From an uncultured Christensenellaceae bacterium (GTDB taxonomy: Bacteria; Bacillota; Clostridia; Christensenellales; Aristaeellaceae): DNA of 6,242 nt. Location of the stretch: assembly GCA_905236495.1 (NCBI GenBank), contig CAJOPV010000155.1, positions 1 through 6,242 of the forward strand, written 5' to 3'. Position numbers and translations under genes: made by a program. The notes beneath the pieces are model-generated. The model ran no database searches. It was not told where the DNA came from and saw nothing but the letters and a program-made list of their open reading frames with translations. Positions within the stretch are counted from its first letter, which is position 1, and every line of letters begins with the position of its first letter. Shown piece by piece: positions 4,835-6,242 of the stretch.

Positions 4835-5962
4835 TTGTTTCAAACCATGAACTGTTCCGACAAAACGGATACGCCAGGCAAACACAGCAAAAAAACGATC
4901 AAGCGCAGACGAATGAAATGGCTGCTCGTTTTCCCGGCTCTGATCTGTGTTTTCATGCTTCTTACAGGCAGAGCGTATGCAGATGCAGCCCCCACGGTCC
5001 CAGGGCAGCAGGGTCACCCTATTTCTTCCATTCCTTTTCTGAGAGAATGGATCGAAGAAAACAATCGGGTGGATGCGGAAATGGAGCTGCAGGGGTTTCA
5101 CGCCGAAAAAAGAATCCTCATTATGGAGTTTACGGAGGATGATGAGCCCTATCATCCATCACGGGCAATCAGCGCAGAAGGAAACGGCCTTCACGCCACT
5201 GTGGTATTGAGAATTGAAGACGCGGGCCGCGATGAAGCTTCCAGTTATTCGATAACAGCGGTCCTTCTGGTGAACGGAACGCCAGTTGATTTCCGGATAG
5301 ACGGGAACAGCAGCGCAGGAGGGGTCCTGACCGCTTCTATGAATTCCAACCAGGATTATATTTTGTCTCTTCAGGCGGAAAACCTTCCCGTCATTCAGGG
5401 AGAAAACAAGCTGACGCTGACGATGCTCGGATACTGCGAGGATCAGGATTTTTATCTGGACGCCCAGAGCATTACAGGGAGCTTTGTATCCGATCGGGAT
5501 GATGACGGCATCGCGTTGGCCCCCTGCCCGGAGGATGAATTAGATATCGTTTCGATACAGAACAAGAACGAATTGGGAAAGTATGCTGGAATGCCCTTCC
5601 TGTCCGCCGGAGAAATGATTGATTTTCAGTCGGATCATTATGGCAATGTTCTGATGACGGCAAAAGCTGATCCGACGATGTGGTTCTACCTGGATAATGT
5701 GAGCATGCAGGACCTGAGCGGAAATCGCAAAGGGCTCCTGTTCCTGTTCATTGACGGCGAACTGAAGCCGATTTGGAATGGAAACAGCATTGCAGAAGTC
5801 TCGCTTCATGACAGCGATCTGCTGAAGGCAGTTCGAGTGGAGAGCGGTTTCCAAGCAGGAGAATGCCATCATGTGTATTGGTACTATCTGGAGACGGAAA
5901 GCGTGGTTAATTTGGATTGGCCTGTGAGCATGGCATTTCGGATGAAAATGAAAATCGAATAG
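4835..5962 (+). CDS. Unrecognised secreted beta-rich protein
   Basis: I do not recognise this family. About 375 residues from the TTG at 4835, chosen because AAAGGAGG lies 9 bases before it. ATG starts at 4847 (371 residues) and 4913 (349) are alternatives without a good ribosome binding site. A long charged n-region ending in KKTIKRRRMKW precedes a hydrophobic core LLVFPALICVFMLL and a signal peptidase I site AYA|D near residue 49. There is no lipobox cysteine, cell-wall LPXTG signal or second membrane segment, so release to the outside is likely. The mature part is rich in alternating hydrophobic/polar strands, in two blocks joined near DRDDDG (about 220-225), which fits a DxDxDG calcium-binding loop. 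Three cysteines (in GYCED, APCPED, GECHH) are spread over it. Codon use is more A/T-ending than in galE. It is probably a separate unit after the galE terminator and ends before a strong terminator at 6049. The function is unknown. Confidence 0.8.
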   Translation: MFQTMNCSDKTDTPGKHSKKTIKRRRMKWLLVFPALICVFMLLTGRAYADAAPTVPGQQGHPISSIPFLREWIEENNRVDAEMELQGFHAEKRILIMEFTEDDEPYHPSRAISAEGNGLHATVVLRIEDAGRDEASSYSITAVLLVNGTPVDFRIDGNSSAGGVLTASMNSNQDYILSLQAENLPVIQGENKLTLTMLGYCEDQDFYLDAQSITGSFVSDRDDDGIALAPCPEDELDIVSIQNKNELGKYAGMPFLSAGEMIDFQSDHYGNVLMTAKADPTMWFYLDNVSMQDLSGNRKGLLFLFIDGELKPIWNGNSIAEVSLHDSDLLKAVRVESGFQAGECHHVYWYYLETESVVNLDWPVSMAFRMKMKIE

Positions 5963-6024
5963 CGGGGCCATTGAAGGCTGTTCTCCGCAAATAGAAAAAG
6001 CAGTCCGATTGGCTATTTCGGCTA

Positions 6025-6117
6025 TCAGTTTGCAGCCGTAAAACCATGCTGAATGAAAGAAAGGCCGAAAACCGGCCTTTCTTTCATTCAGTTTGCAGAA
6101 GGATTCGGCAAACTGAT
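6025..6117. repeat. Three TCAGTTTGC motifs around the terminator hairpin
   Basis: TCAGTTTGCAG occurs as an exact 11-base direct repeat at 6025-6035 and 6088-6098, and the inverted GCAAACTGA is at 6108-6116. The first copy, with one more base (6024-6033), pairs perfectly over 10 bp with 6108-6117 and would enclose the terminator. The second copy pairs over 9 bp with 6108-6116 around an 11-base loop. It overlaps the last four bases of the terminator arm, so the two folds compete at the base of the stem. Confidence 0.6.
6049..6091. terminator. Perfect 19-bp bidirectional terminator hairpin
   Basis: The arms 6049-6067 and 6073-6091 are exact reverse complements around the loop AAAAC. A GC core (GGCCG/CGGCC) sits at the top. 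The A-rich left flank and T-rich right flank (TTTCTTT) below it give a U tract on either strand. It lies 86 bases after the stop of the secreted-protein gene. The symmetry suggests it also stops transcription coming from the right. Confidence 0.85.
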
Positions 6118-6242
6118 GGTCCCAAAGTGCCGCTGCCCTCTATTTTTTCACCCGCTATGTTAAGCAGGCCGGTGCCCAGCGGAAGCTTCTGCCGTCCCCT
6201 GGCGTGCATGGCACGGGGGCATGACATCCGACGACCTGTCCC
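6118..6242. other. Right-edge stretch without a supported gene
   Basis: No complete gene is visible. On the minus strand one frame stays open from the window edge to a TGA at 6084-6086 (52 codons, containing RGRQKLPLGTGLLNIAGEKIEG). It could be the end of a gene lying to the right, but its stop would fall inside the terminator arm and its codon use is unremarkable. A hairpin CGTGC-ATG-GCACG (6203-6215) is flanked by CCCC and GGGG that can pair with a 3-base bulge. The nature of the stretch is undecided. Confidence 0.3.

Noticed and set aside
4552..5142. Plus-strand frame of 196 codons overlapping the galE end and the secreted-protein start
   Set aside because: It overlaps real genes on both sides in another frame, has no ribosome binding site, and crosses the likely galE terminator.
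6084..6242. Partial minus-strand gene entering from the right edge
   Set aside because: It is open for 52 codons, but the stop lies inside the terminator arm, there is no family signature and the codon use is not persuasive. It is noted as a possibility only.

Overview
The window reads as a piece of chromosome from a Gram-positive bacterium, most likely a fairly high-GC Clostridia/Bacillota member of the gut type. This is inferred from strong AGGAGG-type ribosome binding sites, GTG and probable TTG starts, compact sigma-A-like promoters, a secreted zinc amidase typical of these cell walls, and short intergenic palindromes. No rRNA, tRNA, CRISPR array, transposase or phage gene is visible.

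Layout from left to right. The last 18 codons of an unidentified gene (1-57, +) are followed by a strong intrinsic terminator (91-133). A class I SAM-dependent methyltransferase (278-1036, +) comes next and ends in its own terminator (about 1077-1118). A 255-base gap (1037-1291) holds that terminator, a double-hairpin element that may be a dispersed repeat, an orphan promoter-like pair, and a stem-loop just past the end of the next gene. On the minus strand lies a calcineurin-like metallophosphoesterase of the YkuE/YaeI type (1292-2158). It is transcribed divergently from a two-gene plus-strand operon: a secreted N-acetylmuramoyl-L-alanine amidase (2289-3605) and the UDP-glucose 4-epimerase galE (3620-4636), 14 bases apart. 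The divergent promoters lie back to back, with their -35 boxes touching inside the palindrome GCAATTGC. After a probable galE terminator comes an unrecognised secreted protein (about 4835-5962, +). The last 280 bases have no supported gene. They carry a perfect 19-bp bidirectional terminator hairpin embedded in a cluster of three TCAGTTTGC motifs.

How the genes may work together: the amidase/galE pair fits cell-envelope work, with peptidoglycan cleavage outside the cell and supply of UDP-galactose, and possibly UDP-N-acetylgalactosamine, for surface glycans inside it. The phosphoesterase could share control through the common promoter region, but its substrate cannot be read from sequence. 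The methyltransferase (278-1036) and the unknown secreted protein (4835-5962) use many more A/T-ending codons than the GC-ending amidase, galE and phosphoesterase. They may have a different history from the central block.

I see no clearly new system. The best leads are the shared promoter palindrome, the candidate intergenic repeat, the unknown secreted protein with a possible calcium loop and an occluded ribosome binding site, the Cys at the specificity position of GalE, and the repeat-terminator cluster at the right end.
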